Assembly (NCBI GenBank): GCA_964450435.1
Contig: CAYVCX010000041.1
Location: forward strand, 1-26,444
Source of the DNA: SKLM01 sp964450435
GTDB lineage: Bacteria; Chloroflexota; Anaerolineae; B4-G1
DNA: 26,444 nt
Direction of reading: 5' to 3'
Part shown: positions 7,059 to 15,400 of the stretch, piece by piece
How the letters are laid out: each line of letters opens with the position of its first letter
Position numbering within the stretch: the first letter of the stretch is position 1
Translations under genes and position numbers: made by a program
The notes under the pieces: model-generated
Database searches by the model: none
The model's input: only the letters and a program-made list of their open reading frames with translations
Told to the model about the DNA's origin: nothing

Positions 7059-8180
7059 TTGCACTTCCTCCGCTGCTGGCTCAAGAGAAGGACCCTCCGT
7101 CCTCCCGCTCGCCTGATCCGCGCCGTGTGGTGCCTCTGCCGGGATCTCCGTGACCGGCAGCCGATGCTTTCCCGGCTCTGGGGGTACTCAGCCGTCCTGC
7201 TCGTTGTCGCCCTGGGTATGGCCTTGAGCCGCGTCTCGTGGCCGGCCCCGATGCTCCCCGCTCTACCCCTCTCCACGCCTTCGCCCGCTGTAGCGGAAGA
7301 GGGAATCGCAGGTCTTGGAGATCCCTCCCTGGAGACTGGCCCGGCGAACCCAGGAGTCTCGGCGGCCCGGGGTGACGCCGCCGCGCACGTGTTCGGGAGC
7401 GCCGAATCCCCCGCAGCTCCTCTGGACCGCCCCTACCTGGGAATCGTGCTCTACACGGTCCAGCTCGGCGATACGGTTCCGTCCATCGCCGGTCGGTTCG
7501 GTCTCGATCCTACCACGGTCATGTGGGCAAACCCATCCGTCGAGGCTGCTCCGGACCTGCTTCGAATCGGCCAGCAGCTTATCATCCTGCCGGTCGACGG
7601 GATCTACCATCAGGTCGGAGGGGCGGATACGCTGGTGTCCATTGCCGAGGAGTACGGCGTTGAGCTCGCTGCGATCCGTAGCTGCGTCTATAACAGCGTG
7701 CTAAGTGACGGTCAGGCTGTCGAGCCCGGTGAGTTTCTACTCGTCCCCGGGGGTACAAGACCGTACCAGCCCAGACTGGTGACCGCGTATGCGGGGGTCC
7801 CGCCGCAGGAGGCCCGGGGGACAGGGCAGTTCCAGTGGCCGGTGGTCGGAGAGATCACCCAGGATTACTGGCACGGACATCGCGCCATTGATGTGGGAGC
7901 GTCAGAAGGCACCGCGGTGCTGGCCAGCGATGAGGGGTTGATCAGGTTTGCGGGCTGGACTGACGCGGGCTATGAATATCTGATCGTTGTCGATCACGCC
8001 GGCGGCTTCGCCACCTACTATGCCCACCTCAGCACCATCTACGTCGCCAGGGGACAGGAAGTGAGGCGGGGCGGGGTCATCGGCGCCGTCGGTAACACCG
8101 GGAACTCCACCGGCCCCCATCTCCACTTCGAGGTGCGCCGCCACGCTCGCCAGCACAACCCTCGCGCATATCTTCCGTGA
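7059..8180 (+). CDS. LysM-LysM-M23 cell-wall peptidase, copy 2
   Basis: A 373-residue paralogue of the preceding gene with the same plan: basic N terminus, membrane segment at about 41-60, linker, two LysM-like modules (about 130-178 and 183-231), then M23. The metal site is complete: H274 and D278 in HRAID, H323 in YAHLS, H356 in GPHLHFE. The frame upstream is open only back to a TAG at 6996 and offers no ATG or GTG, so TTG 7059 with a GAGG five bases before it is the best start. A shorter protein from ATG 7164 would lose the basic leader but keep the membrane segment. The 76-base gap to copy 1 suggests co-transcription. Outside the LysM and M23 parts the two copies hardly resemble each other, so the duplication is old. 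Confidence 0.88.
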   Translation: MHFLRCWLKRRTLRPPARLIRAVWCLCRDLRDRQPMLSRLWGYSAVLLVVALGMALSRVSWPAPMLPALPLSTPSPAVAEEGIAGLGDPSLETGPANPGVSAARGDAAAHVFGSAESPAAPLDRPYLGIVLYTVQLGDTVPSIAGRFGLDPTTVMWANPSVEAAPDLLRIGQQLIILPVDGIYHQVGGADTLVSIAEEYGVELAAIRSCVYNSVLSDGQAVEPGEFLLVPGGTRPYQPRLVTAYAGVPPQEARGTGQFQWPVVGEITQDYWHGHRAIDVGASEGTAVLASDEGLIRFAGWTDAGYEYLIVVDHAGGFATYYAHLSTIYVARGQEVRRGGVIGAVGNTGNSTGPHLHFEVRRHARQHNPRAYLP

Positions 8181-8220
8181 AGAATCGAAGAGCTGGTCTT
8201 CCTGGGCAGATCAGTGGTCT

Positions 8221-9753
8221 CTACTTTGCGTATTGCTCGGCCCGGACCTCGCGGATCACTGTAACCTTGATCTGCCCTGGATACTCCATGTTCCCCTCCA
8301 GCTTCGACGCAATATTCTTCGAAAGCCGGATAGCCGCCAGGTCGTCGATCTTGTCTGGCTTGACGATGACTCGGATCTCTCGACCGGCTTGCAGGGCATA
8401 GGCTTCTTCCACGCCCTCAAAAGACTGAGCGATGTCTTCCATCGTGCGGACCCGTTTGAGATAGAACTCAAGGCTCTCCCGTCGCGCCCCCGGCCTGGCA
8501 CCGGAGATAGCGTCCGCGGCCTCGACGATAACCGCTTCAATCGAGTTCTGCTTCGTCTCGTTGTGATGCGCCTCGACGCAGTGGACCACCTCGTCCCGGA
8601 GACCGTAACGACGACACATCTCGGCTCCGATCTGGACGTGGGTCCCCTCGTTCTCGAAGTCGACGGCCTTCCCGATGTCGTGCAGCAAGCCCCCGGTGCG
8701 AGCCAGTTGCGCGTTGGCGCCCAGCTCCTCCGCGATCATCCCTGCCAGCTTGGACGTCTCGATCGCATGCGCGTACTGATTCTGTCCGTAGCTGGTGCGA
8801 AACTTGAGCCGCCCGATCAGGTCCGTAATCTTGGAGGGCAGCCCGTGTACCCCCACTTCGTAGGCGGCCTGCTTGCCCTCCTCCCGAACCAGGGTCTCGA
8901 GTTCGTCGCTGCTCTCCTTGACGAATCGTTCGATGTTCGTGGGATGGATGCGCCCATCAAGGACAAGGCGTTCCATTGCACGACGAGCGACCTCGCGGCG
9001 CACGGGGTCGAAACACGAGATGGTCACTGCCTCCGGCGTGTCGTCCACCACCACGTCCACACCCGCCGCTTGTTCGAAGGACCGGATGTTCCGCCCTCCC
9101 CGGCCGATGATCCGCCCTTTCATATCGTCGGACGGCAGCGACACGGTCGAAGCCGTTACCTCCGCTACGTGCTCGCTGGCGATGCGCTGGATGGCGGTGG
9201 TGATGACTTTCCGAGCGCGCTTGTCCGCTTCCTCGTGAGCCTCGGCTTCTACCTCACGGATCACCCGCGCCATGTCCTGTCGTGCCTCTTGCTCGACGGA
9301 AGCTAGCAGTTCCTCTCTCGCCTCCTCGCGGCTCAGACCGGCTACCCGCTTCAGCGTCTCTCTGCGCTCATCCTCCATCTGCTCCACTCGATTTCGTTGC
9401 TTGTCCAATGCGCTCTGCCGCTTGTTGAGCGCCTGCTCGCGGAGTGCCAATCGCTCCTGACGGTCGTCGAGTTTCTCTCGCCAGCCCTGTAGTCGCTCTT
9501 CCTCCCGACGAAGGCCCGTACGTCGGCGCTCTAGCTCCTGCTCGGCCGTCTCTCTCTTCCTCAGTGCTTCATCCTTGGCACTGAGGACCACTTCTTTCGC
9601 TTCCTTCCTCGCCGCTTCCAGGCGGCGCTCGGCTTCTTCCTCCAGCTCCTTCAACCCTGCTTGAACAACGTAGGCCCGGATGAGGAACCCCAGGCCAAAG
9701 CCCACAACTAGCGCCAGGACCGCTGCTATTGACGTAAGTATCCAGTTACTCAT
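8221..9753 (-). CDS. rny: Ribonuclease Y
   Basis: A 510-residue membrane-anchored endoribonuclease that starts mRNA decay in many bacteria lacking RNase E. An N-terminal membrane helix (about 5-27) is followed by a long charged coiled coil (about 33-185). A KH domain follows with the GRGG loop (GRIIGRGGRNI, about 213-223), then an HD domain with the catalytic HD pair H358-D359 (GGLLHDIGKAVD) and EAHHNE at 394-399. The C terminus (KVTVIREVRAEQYAK) is the usual end. Length is typical. ATG 9753 has an AGGAG six bases upstream. It starts 20 bases after recX with no promoter visible between, so it is probably the last gene of a recA-recX-rny transcript. Confidence 0.97.
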   Translation of the reverse strand: MSNWILTSIAAVLALVVGFGLGFLIRAYVVQAGLKELEEEAERRLEAARKEAKEVVLSAKDEALRKRETAEQELERRRTGLRREEERLQGWREKLDDRQERLALREQALNKRQSALDKQRNRVEQMEDERRETLKRVAGLSREEAREELLASVEQEARQDMARVIREVEAEAHEEADKRARKVITTAIQRIASEHVAEVTASTVSLPSDDMKGRIIGRGGRNIRSFEQAAGVDVVVDDTPEAVTISCFDPVRREVARRAMERLVLDGRIHPTNIERFVKESSDELETLVREEGKQAAYEVGVHGLPSKITDLIGRLKFRTSYGQNQYAHAIETSKLAGMIAEELGANAQLARTGGLLHDIGKAVDFENEGTHVQIGAEMCRRYGLRDEVVHCVEAHHNETKQNSIEAVIVEAADAISGARPGARRESLEFYLKRVRTMEDIAQSFEGVEEAYALQAGREIRVIVKPDKIDDLAAIRLSKNIASKLEGNMEYPGQIKVTVIREVRAEQYAK

Positions 9754-9773
9754 CGTTCTCTCCTGCCCTCTTT

Positions 9774-10403
9774 CTAATCTTCGCGCCGTCTCTCCTCGAG
9801 CTTCTCCCGGACCAGCGGCTTGATCACCGCGTAGGAAAACCCTCTCCGTGCCAGGTATCCCTGCAGCTTACGACGAAACTCGGCAGGCTCCGCCTTCGAC
9901 AGTCGCCGCGCCCCGGACTCCAGTGCCTTCCGGGCAGCAGCCTCCTCATCGACGCTCGCCAGCGTCTCGTCGATGATCTCCCGGGGAATACCCCTCTGCC
10001 GCAGTTCGTGCCGCAAGCCCCGCAGCCCGCGAGGATTGAAACGTGCTCTGTTGTCCACCCAATAGCGTGCAAACTCACGATCGTCCAGCAACCCGGCACG
10101 GCCCAAGCGGGCGACAACCGCGTCGATGACCGCCCCTTCCACGTCCTTCTTGCGCAGGTTGCGTTCCACTTCCCAGGTGCTCCGCGGGCGATACGAAAGG
10201 TAGTTGAGCGCACGCTCGTATGCTCGCTCAATGTCGTCCTGCCTCTGAAGTCTGATGACGTCGTCGTCGCTCAAACGCTGACCCACGCGCAGGCGAGCCG
10301 CTTCAACTGCAGCCAACCCGAAGGCAAAACGCCCGTCAAGGTAGACGTTGACTCGCTCCTTATTGCGTTTCTGCGTCGTGAGAGCTGTGATCTCTCCGTG
10401 CAT
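9774..10403 (-). CDS. recX: RecX, modulator of RecA
   Basis: A 209-residue regulatory protein that binds RecA filaments and limits or tunes recombination. It shows the alpha-helical repeats of the family: RAYERALNYLSYRPRSTWEV with the downstream lysines of RNLRKKDVEG, then LDDREFARYWVDNRA, HELRQRGIPREIIDETL and a third repeat to the C terminus. The frame is open to a GTG at 10445. That longer start would lie inside a strong terminator hairpin, so ATG 10403 (MHGEITALTTQKRNKERV) is preferred; its ribosome binding site (TGGAG) is weak. It lies downstream of recA, separated by a 429-base spacer and the terminator, which would limit RecX to read-through transcription. Confidence 0.93.
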   Translation of the reverse strand: MHGEITALTTQKRNKERVNVYLDGRFAFGLAAVEAARLRVGQRLSDDDVIRLQRQDDIERAYERALNYLSYRPRSTWEVERNLRKKDVEGAVIDAVVARLGRAGLLDDREFARYWVDNRARFNPRGLRGLRHELRQRGIPREIIDETLASVDEEAAARKALESGARRLSKAEPAEFRRKLQGYLARRGFSYAVIKPLVREKLEERRRED

Positions 10404-10410
10404 CTCCAGG

Positions 10411-10449
10411 CCCCCAAAAGGCAAAAGCCGTGGCTCACGAGCCACGGCT
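10411..10449 (-). terminator. Intrinsic terminator/attenuator between recA and recX
   Basis: A perfect 10-bp stem, AGCCGTGGCT at 10426-10435 and AGCCACGGCT at 10440-10449, closes a four-base loop. Reading the minus strand it is followed by TTTTGCCTTTTGG. It points in the direction of recA transcription and sits just before the recX start. A broken U-tract suggests partial termination. Confidence 0.82.
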
Positions 10450-10832
10450 CTTGACGGGATTCGTCAATCTTGATCTCAAATTCGGTTCCTTCCTCCTGTG
10501 CGGACGTGGAGGAAGGCATCCTTCTCGTTCCGTTCGCCGAACCCGCAAGCGATCAAGACCACCGCTTGCTGTAACTCTAGCCGGCTACCTCAGGTTCTAC
10601 CGTTCAGCCCCTGTCGCAAAGCTTCATCGATCCAATATGATGGTCTCTAATAGATCAGCAGCCCTCAGCGCAGCATATCAGAAAACTTCTCGCTTCTCGG
10701 ACAGGTCATATGCAAAAGGTATCCTCAGAGAAGGATGGCATCTAAATTCGGTGCTCAATTCTGAGGCACCGACATCTTGTGAGATCAATCCGTGGCTGTT
10801 CCTCGGAACTACAGGCTGATGCTCAATGTCCC
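10450..10832. other. Long spacer between recA and its terminator, with two hairpins
   Basis: A 383-base stretch downstream of recA without a convincing gene. It contains a 9-bp stem CCTTCCTCC/GGAGGAAGG (10488-10496 with 10508-10516) and a hairpin of TCGGTGC with GCACCGA (10748-10754 with 10766-10772), whose loop can pair further. Neither has a clear T-run. An 83-codon minus frame (10271-10519) runs antisense through the terminator and into recX and looks like chance. This DNA is less GC-rich than its neighbours. Confidence 0.55.
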
Positions 10833-11879
10833 TCACTCAGCCTCTTCTTCATCCTCTGATGACACGGCGGAAGGTGCCATCGTCCCTTCATCTACCATCT
10901 TCTGTCGAACAGCGGCTGCGACCGATTCAGCGACCTCGGGATTGTCGCGCAAGAACTCCTTGGTGTTCTCACGTCCCTGCGCCAGGAAGTCATCGCTGTC
11001 ATAGTAGTAGTACGAGCCGCGTTTCTCCATCACGCCCAGATCGATGGCCACATCCAGCAAATCGCCTTCCTCGCTGATTCCCTCGGAGTACATCAGGTCG
11101 AACTCGGCCACCCTGAACGGGGGGGCTACCTTGTTCTTCGTGACCCGCACCCGGGTCCGGGTGCCGATCAACTCGCCCCGCTCCTTGATCGACGTTATCC
11201 GGCGAATATCCAACCGCACCGTCGCGTAGAACTTCAGCGCCCGCCCACCGGAAGTCGTCTCCGGATTGCCGAACATGACGCCGATCTTCTCTCGAAGCTG
11301 ATTCGTGAAGATCAGAGCTGCATTCGACTGTTTGATCGCCCCGCTCAGCTTACGGAGCGCCTGGCTCATAAGACGTGCCTGGAGCCCCGGATGGGAGTCC
11401 CCCATCTCTCCCTCTATCTCAGCCCTCGGTACCAGCGCAGCCACGGAGTCCACTACAATCGCGTCCACCGCCCCGGAGCGGATCAGGGTCTCAGCAATCT
11501 CCAGGGCCTGCTCGCCGGTGTCCGGCTGCGAAATGAGCAGATTGTCCACGTCCACGCCGCACCTTCGGGCATAGGCTGGATCAAGGGCGTGCTCCATGTC
11601 GATGTAGGCTGCTGTGCCGCCCTGCTTCTGTGCCTCTGCCACGATGTGCTGCGCCAGCGTGGTCTTGCCAGAGCCGTCGGGCCCGTAGATCTCAGTGACG
11701 CGGCCTCTTGGCACTCCGCCTACACCAAGCGCTCGATCGAGCGCGAGTGAGCCCGTAGGAATCACCTCAACGTCCATGTGAGAGACCTCACCCATCCGCA
11801 TCACGGCCCCATCTCCAAAACGTTTCTTCAGGTTGTCCAATGCTCTGTTTAGTGCCTGCTCTCGACCTTTTTCAGTCAT
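10833..11879 (-). CDS. recA: RecA recombinase
   Basis: A 348-residue RecA, the strand-exchange and SOS co-protease ATPase. Walker A is GPDGSGKTT at 66-74. IDMEHALDP, the Walker B region AIVVDSVAALVP and the loop 2 region FTNQLREKIGVMFGNPETT follow in the usual order, and the C terminus is acidic (SSEDEEEAE). ATG 11879 gives MTEKGREQALNRALDNLKK, the normal RecA N terminus, with GGAAG upstream. The frame is open to a TTG at 11936, but those 19 extra residues do not look like RecA and would begin right beside the operator-like palindrome. It heads a recA-recX-rny group. The Walker A wording differs slightly from the common GPESSGKTT but keeps all essential residues. Confidence 0.98.
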   Translation of the reverse strand: MTEKGREQALNRALDNLKKRFGDGAVMRMGEVSHMDVEVIPTGSLALDRALGVGGVPRGRVTEIYGPDGSGKTTLAQHIVAEAQKQGGTAAYIDMEHALDPAYARRCGVDVDNLLISQPDTGEQALEIAETLIRSGAVDAIVVDSVAALVPRAEIEGEMGDSHPGLQARLMSQALRKLSGAIKQSNAALIFTNQLREKIGVMFGNPETTSGGRALKFYATVRLDIRRITSIKERGELIGTRTRVRVTKNKVAPPFRVAEFDLMYSEGISEEGDLLDVAIDLGVMEKRGSYYYYDSDDFLAQGRENTKEFLRDNPEVAESVAAAVRQKMVDEGTMAPSAVSSEDEEEAE

Positions 11880-11953
11880 TTCTACTTCCACTCGGAAACT
11901 ATGCGTGGGCAAGCCAGCAATCGTCACCCGCCCCAACTGTTAAGATTAAGATA

Positions 11954-11973
11954 GGTGTGTCGATAGACACACC
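11954..11973. promoter_or_regulatory. Perfect 20-bp palindrome at the recA promoter, candidate operator
   Basis: GGTGTGTC at 11954-11961 and GACACACC at 11966-11973 flank GATA. It overlaps the predicted transcription start of recA (near 11970), a classic repressor position. It does not match the E. coli (CTGT-N8-ACAG) or Bacillus (GAAC-N4-GTTC) LexA boxes. As RNA it would also make an 8-bp hairpin at the 5' end of the recA leader. Confidence 0.6.
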
Positions 11974-11976
11974 CTA

Positions 11977-12005
11977 AGTGTACATCAAATGGCACCAAAT
12001 AGCAA
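11977..12005 (-). promoter_or_regulatory. Predicted recA promoter
   Basis: On the minus strand TTGCTA (12005-12000) and TACACT (11982-11977) are 17 bases apart, each 4/6 to consensus. It lies about 95 bases before the recA ATG and directly abuts the palindrome at 11954-11973. Confidence 0.45.
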
Positions 12006-12425
12006 ATGACTTCGACTCCCGGCCTCCATCGTGGAGTAAGAAGAGGCCTGTTGTGGAGCTGAGAGGCGCAAGCCTCCGCGACTGGCCTCCCGGTGGGTCC
12101 TTCAGAGATAGGGCATACCCCCATTTCTTTCGCGCCAGTCCGTCAGCGCGAAAGTGACGGGGGGCTTCCTCTCCCCGTCCCACTGCGCATACTGAGGCGG
12201 GGGGGATCTCGCTCGACGTCCCGAGACGCTATCGCGGTGCCGGGCGCCGGAACGACTCGTTGGGCTTCAGGCCTGTCACGGATGCCGTGATAGTGTGGGG
12301 ACTGCGGCCGTGAGGGTTGCCTGAGGCGCGACGGGTACGCTGATGCCGGCAGGGGACCGGCCCCCGCGTTGTATCGTAAACCCCTGCCTCAAGCTGAGGT
12401 GCCGGCCGACGTAGAGACGCTGTTT
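12006..12425. other. Hairpin-rich intergenic region between the PBP gene and recA
   Basis: There is no protein gene in these 420 bases, but several strong stems. CTCCA/TGGAG lies at 12024-12036. GAGGC-GCAA-GCCTC is at 12063-12076 and on the plus strand closes a GNRA tetraloop. A two-part hairpin spans 12118-12163, and TCACGG/CCGTGA lies at 12276-12290. The PBP transcript must end here and recA begins nearby. I could not match the region to RNase P, tmRNA, SRP RNA or a known riboswitch. Confidence 0.5.
12118..12163. repeat. Two-part stem-loop, 9-bp inner and 5-bp outer stem
   Basis: CTTTCGCGC (12127-12135) pairs perfectly with GCGCGAAAG (12146-12154) around a ten-base loop. A symmetric four-base internal loop separates this from CCCCC (12118-12122) pairing with the G-run at 12159-12163. 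No T-tract follows on either strand. It could be a structured RNA, a processed 3' end of the PBP message, or a protein site. Confidence 0.7.
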
Positions 12426-15400
12426 CTAGGACGTCGCCGTCGCTGTCGGCTCCGGGGTCGGCGTGATGCCTGGGGACGGAGAGGGCGTGGGAGTAATCTC
12501 GGCCGACGGCGTGGAGGTCGGTGTTGGTGCCGGGGTCGGTGTGTCTGTCGGGACCGGCGTCGCGGTAGGTGTCCCGGTAGGCGTGGGGGACGGAGTTGGC
12601 GTGGCCTCCAGCGTGGGAGACGGCGTCACTGTGGCCGTCGGCGTCGGAGGGACAATCTCCACCTGTACGCGGGCCTCGACCGCGTGCTGCTGATCATCGA
12701 ATGCCCTGACGCGCAGCGTGTAAACCCCCGGGGCAAGCTGATCTGTATCCCACTGGCTCAGGAGATCATCCTGCACTTGCGCCAGATGAGGCCCGCTGAC
12801 CCACCCCCACCCCTGGGGGTCGCTCCCGATGCCATACTGGACCTCATAGTGATTGAAGCTGGGCATCTGGACGGTCCCGATGATTGGCACCACCCCCTGC
12901 ACGGCAGCCCCGGCGGCAGGTTCTCTGATCAAGACCTCGGGACGGAGGGTGCCCTCGCTGCACTCCTCAAGCGGGGCCAGAGGCAGGCCACCGAACTGGT
13001 CGGGATGAGACGCTACCCATTCGCGCCCCCTTTCGTCGCGGATATCCAGCATCAACTTCCGGATGATGTGATCCTGGCAGAACTCGTTGGCCCGCAGGCC
13101 CGTGAATGCGTCAATCTCCACCATCTGGTACCAGTCGTGGCTCTCATCCAGGGGAGGCTGCCCCCTGGCGAAAACCTCCACCTTTCGATCAGGGCAATGC
13201 TCCGTCGGGCGGGCTCCCGAGTGAGCAGAGATCTCATGTGTCACAATGCCCGACGGTCGCCCGAAATCGTGGATGGGCAGATCGACATGAGCTGCCTCCA
13301 TGAAGCTATGCCAGATAGGTCCCGCGCCGGCGGCTCCCGGGACGTCGACCATGGCAGAATTGTCGGAGTTGCCTACCCAAACACCGGCCGCGAGCTGGGG
13401 CGTGTATCCGATGGTCCAGGAATCGCGGTAGTCATCGGTGGTGCCGGACTTCGCCGCTGCGGGGCGGCTCAACTCCAACACACTGGGGCAACTGAAGGCG
13501 GCGCATCGAGCTCTATCGTCCGCCAGGACGTCGGTGATGAGGTAGGCGTGCTCCGGCGAGATGACTTGCTTGCCTGTCGGCCCACTGTTGTCCAGGAGCA
13601 CGCTGCCCCGGCTGTCCTCAATGCGCAGGATCGGGCTTGATGGCATCAGCACACCATCGTTGGCGAACGTAGCGAAGGCGCCCGTCATTTCCAACAGCTT
13701 CACCTCGCCGCCACCTAGCGTCAGAGCCAGACCGTAGGGGGGAGGCCCGTCATGGGGATACTCAGGACACAGCTCCTGTGGGCGAGCCAGCGAATCGACG
13801 CCCAGCCGCGAGGCAATCTCCAGCAGTCCATCGACTCCCAGGAACTGGAGAGCCGCAACGGCCGGCACGTTGTACGAGTTCGCCAGCGCATCACGCAGGA
13901 GTACCGGGCCGTGAAACCGCCGATCGTAATTCAGCGGCACGTAAGGGGGGTTGGCCCCATCGGGAAACTCCGTGCGCACGTCCCAGAAGAGCGTCGCTGG
14001 GGTCCAGCCTCGTTCGAAGGTGGCCACATAGGTCAGCGGCTTGATCGACGAGCCGGGTTGGCGGCAGCGCAGCGCGACATTCACCTGACCGCCGATCGAC
14101 TCGTCGTTGAAGTCAACCGAGCCAACCATGGCTAGGATGTGGCCGGTCGCCGGGTCGAGGGCCACCAACGCGCCGTTGGTCGCGTTGCGATCGACAAGAC
14201 TGGCGACACCCGCCCGCACGGCTTCCTCGGCTTTCTCCTGTAAGTCAGGGTCAAGCGTGGTATGGATGCGCAGCCCGGCACCGCGGTACAGGGCCTCGGG
14301 GCCATAGAGCTCCTCGACTACCTGCTTCACGTACACGACGAAATGAGGCGCGGTGTCTATATCTATCCGGGGCATCTGAAACTCGTGGGCACGCATCTCG
14401 GCCGATGCCTCTTCCGCTTGGCCAGCAGTGATGTAGCCGTTGGCCACCATCAGGCGCAAGACATCTTCTTGGCGGGAGAACGCTCGCTCAAGCCCTCCGC
14501 CGAAAGGGTCGTACGTGGCGGGCAGCTGGGGTAGACCGGCGAGAAAAGAGGCCTGGGCCAACGTCAGATCGGCGGCGTCGGTCCCAAAATATGTCTCGGC
14601 CGCCGCCTGAATCCCGTAGGCGCGGTTGCCGTAGTTGAGCTCGTTGAGGTAGATTTCGAGGATGGCTTCCTTGGAATAGGCACGGGTCAACTCTGCTGCG
14701 AGGATGATCTCCTTGATCTTACGATCAGCAGATTGCTCGAAACGTTGATCTGGAAGCAGTACCATCCGGGCAAGCTGCTGCGAGATCGTGCTGGCACCGG
14801 AGACGATTTCCCGCTCCGTGCCCACGTAGTATATGGCCCGCGCCATCGCCACTGGGTCGAAGCCCGGGTGAACCCAGAAGTCCCGGTCCTCCGTGGCGAC
14901 GGTTGCACGGATGGCGTGGATTGATATCTCCTCCAGCGGAACGTACGTTCGCCGTCCCCCTTGTGGGTCCATCACCTCGTACAGCAGGTTGCCCTCGCGG
15001 TCGTAGATCTTACTGCTGACGAAGGCACTCTGCTGGTTCTGCAGTTCCGTGGGCGAGGGGAGTTCCCTCGCGATGGTCGCGTACCCCACAACCGCCGCAG
15101 CGGCGGCTACGAAGAAGACAACCACCACGCACGCCACCGCGACGAAGCCAGCTCTTAGCAAGAGAAGGCCCCACTGACGCCTCTCCTGCGCCGGCTGGTT
15201 TGTACCGCCGAGTCGACGCGGGCGTTGCGGTGGTGAGCGATAGGTATCGCGCTGTGGGGGAGCCACGTCCCGAGATCCGCGAGAGCCTGTCCTCCGTCCG
15301 CTGGATGCTCTGTCCTGGCCCGTGACCCGCGTTGGATTCTCGGCTAGCGAGGCATTCCGTCCAGATGGGTCGCGGGGTATCCTTGGCGTCGGCTGGGTGT

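Noticed and set aside
8233..9306. 357-codon plus-strand frame opposite rny
   Set aside because: RNase Y on the minus strand is unambiguous; the opposite frame shows no recognisable domain.
10404..10445. Longer recX start at GTG 10445
   Set aside because: The extra codons are the terminator hairpin itself, so they would be transcribed structure rather than a start region.
11880..11936. Longer recA start at TTG 11936
   Set aside because: The extra 19 residues do not look like RecA, and ATG 11879 gives the normal N terminus.
12050..12115. Possible TPP or c-di-GMP riboswitch (GCTGAGA and GGCGCAAGCCTCC look-alikes)
   Set aside because: The rest of the conserved cores is missing, for example the CCTGATCTGG part of the TPP aptamer and GGGACGCAAAGCC of the c-di-GMP aptamer. 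The nearby gene is recA, not a matching target.
12369..13640. 423-codon plus-strand frame opposite the PBP 3' half
   Set aside because: Its Arg/Gly-rich start is the complement of the Thr/Pro repeat tail, and the PBP motifs on the minus strand are complete.
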